A stretch of DNA of 6,169 nt from an uncultured Bacteroidales bacterium. GTDB lineage: Bacteria; Bacteroidota; Bacteroidia; Bacteroidales; Paludibacteraceae. Position 1 is the stretch's first letter. Every line of letters starts with the position of its first letter. Position numbers and translations under genes: made by a program. This document shows, in pieces, positions 5,913-6,169 of the stretch. Where the stretch lies: the NCBI GenBank assembly GCA_903912795.1, contig CAIWIS010000304.1:1-6169 (forward strand). Reading direction: 5' to 3'. Under the pieces are notes generated by a model. It was not told the DNA's origin. It was given only the letters and a program-made list of their open reading frames with translations, and ran no database searches.

Positions 5913-6169
5913 ATGATAGAAAAAAATATAGAAACTCCTGAATTAGTTGATTTTGCAGTAACAGCGCGTAAATATAAAACGCAACTTACTACAAAATATA
6001 AAAATCGTAAGGTTTGGATTGAACCAAATCCTTACGAAATTCAATCTTTTATTCCTGGAACAATAATTCAAATTTCGATTAAGGAAGGTGATATTGTAAA
6101 AGAAGGTGATCCATTATTAATTTTGGAAGCAATGAAAATGCAAAACAGAATTGAAATGCCATTTACAGC
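5913..6169 (+). CDS. Biotin carboxyl carrier protein of the acyl-CoA carboxylase/decarboxylase (3' end outside window)
   Basis: The first 85 residues of a biotinyl-domain protein, open to the window end. The biotin attachment motif EAMKM is at 72-76, so Lys75 is the predicted biotinylated residue, preceded by the typical hairpin IPGTI (47-51) and KEGDIVKEGDPLLILE (57-72). About 45 residues come before the domain and include YKTQLT and NRKVWIEPNPYEI. This is not the Ala/Pro-rich linker seen in many decarboxylase gamma chains, and it resembles the extension in Bacteroidota proteins annotated as acetyl-CoA carboxylase carrier subunits. Since the domain normally spans about 70 residues, roughly 35 more are expected beyond the edge. 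Start is ATG after an A-rich stretch (5900-5906). It pairs functionally with the preceding carboxyltransferase and is likely co-transcribed with it. No small OadG-type membrane gene lies between them. Confidence 0.92.
   Translation, partial: MIEKNIETPELVDFAVTARKYKTQLTTKYKNRKVWIEPNPYEIQSFIPGTIIQISIKEGDIVKEGDPLLILEAMKMQNRIEMPFT

Overview
The window comes from an AT-rich genome that is most likely a Bacteroidota (Bacteroidales-like) bacterium. The supporting signs are tightly spaced genes all on the + strand, start codons preceded by A-rich tracts rather than Shine-Dalgarno sequences, a TAnnTTTG-type -7 promoter motif, and protein families typical of that phylum: a short DUF721/DciA-like protein, a GH73-plus-LysM glucosaminidase with a conserved Cys pair, a ~180-residue HEAT-like protein, and a decarboxylase/carboxylase beta subunit followed by a separate biotin carrier. 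No mobile element, CRISPR array, tRNA or rRNA is visible.

Layout. Positions 1-438 hold the C-terminal half of class 1 dihydroorotate dehydrogenase (pyrD; pyrimidine synthesis). It is followed by a secreted CapA/PGA_cap-type metallophosphatase-fold protein (456-1571), an AlkD-family DNA alkylation repair HEAT protein (1584-2276), a secreted N-acetylglucosaminidase with two LysM domains (2361-3305), a DUF721/DciA-like protein (3309-3599) and a small HEAT-like protein of unknown function (3619-4167). Gaps in this part are 17, 12, 84, 3 and 19 bases, so it reads as one or two co-transcribed strings of functionally mixed housekeeping genes. The 84-base gap before the glucosaminidase is the only likely internal promoter site.

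The 135-base gap at 4168-4302 separates a second unit. It carries a good -7 motif, several AAAGTG/CACTTT boxes forming inverted repeats, a possible 10-codon leader ORF and an 8-bp leader hairpin. Downstream are a biotin-dependent carboxyltransferase of the propionyl-CoA carboxylase beta / methylmalonyl-CoA decarboxylase alpha type (4303-5847) and, after a 65-base spacer with nested inverted repeats, a biotin carrier protein cut by the window end (5913-6169). The two would work together: the carrier's biotinyl-lysine brings CO2 to or from the carboxyltransferase in propionyl-/methylmalonyl-CoA metabolism.

I see no convincing undescribed system. The region looks like ordinary core genome. The points most worth a second look are the regulatory gap before the carboxylase, the unusual company of the DciA-like gene, and the uncharacterised HEAT-like protein.
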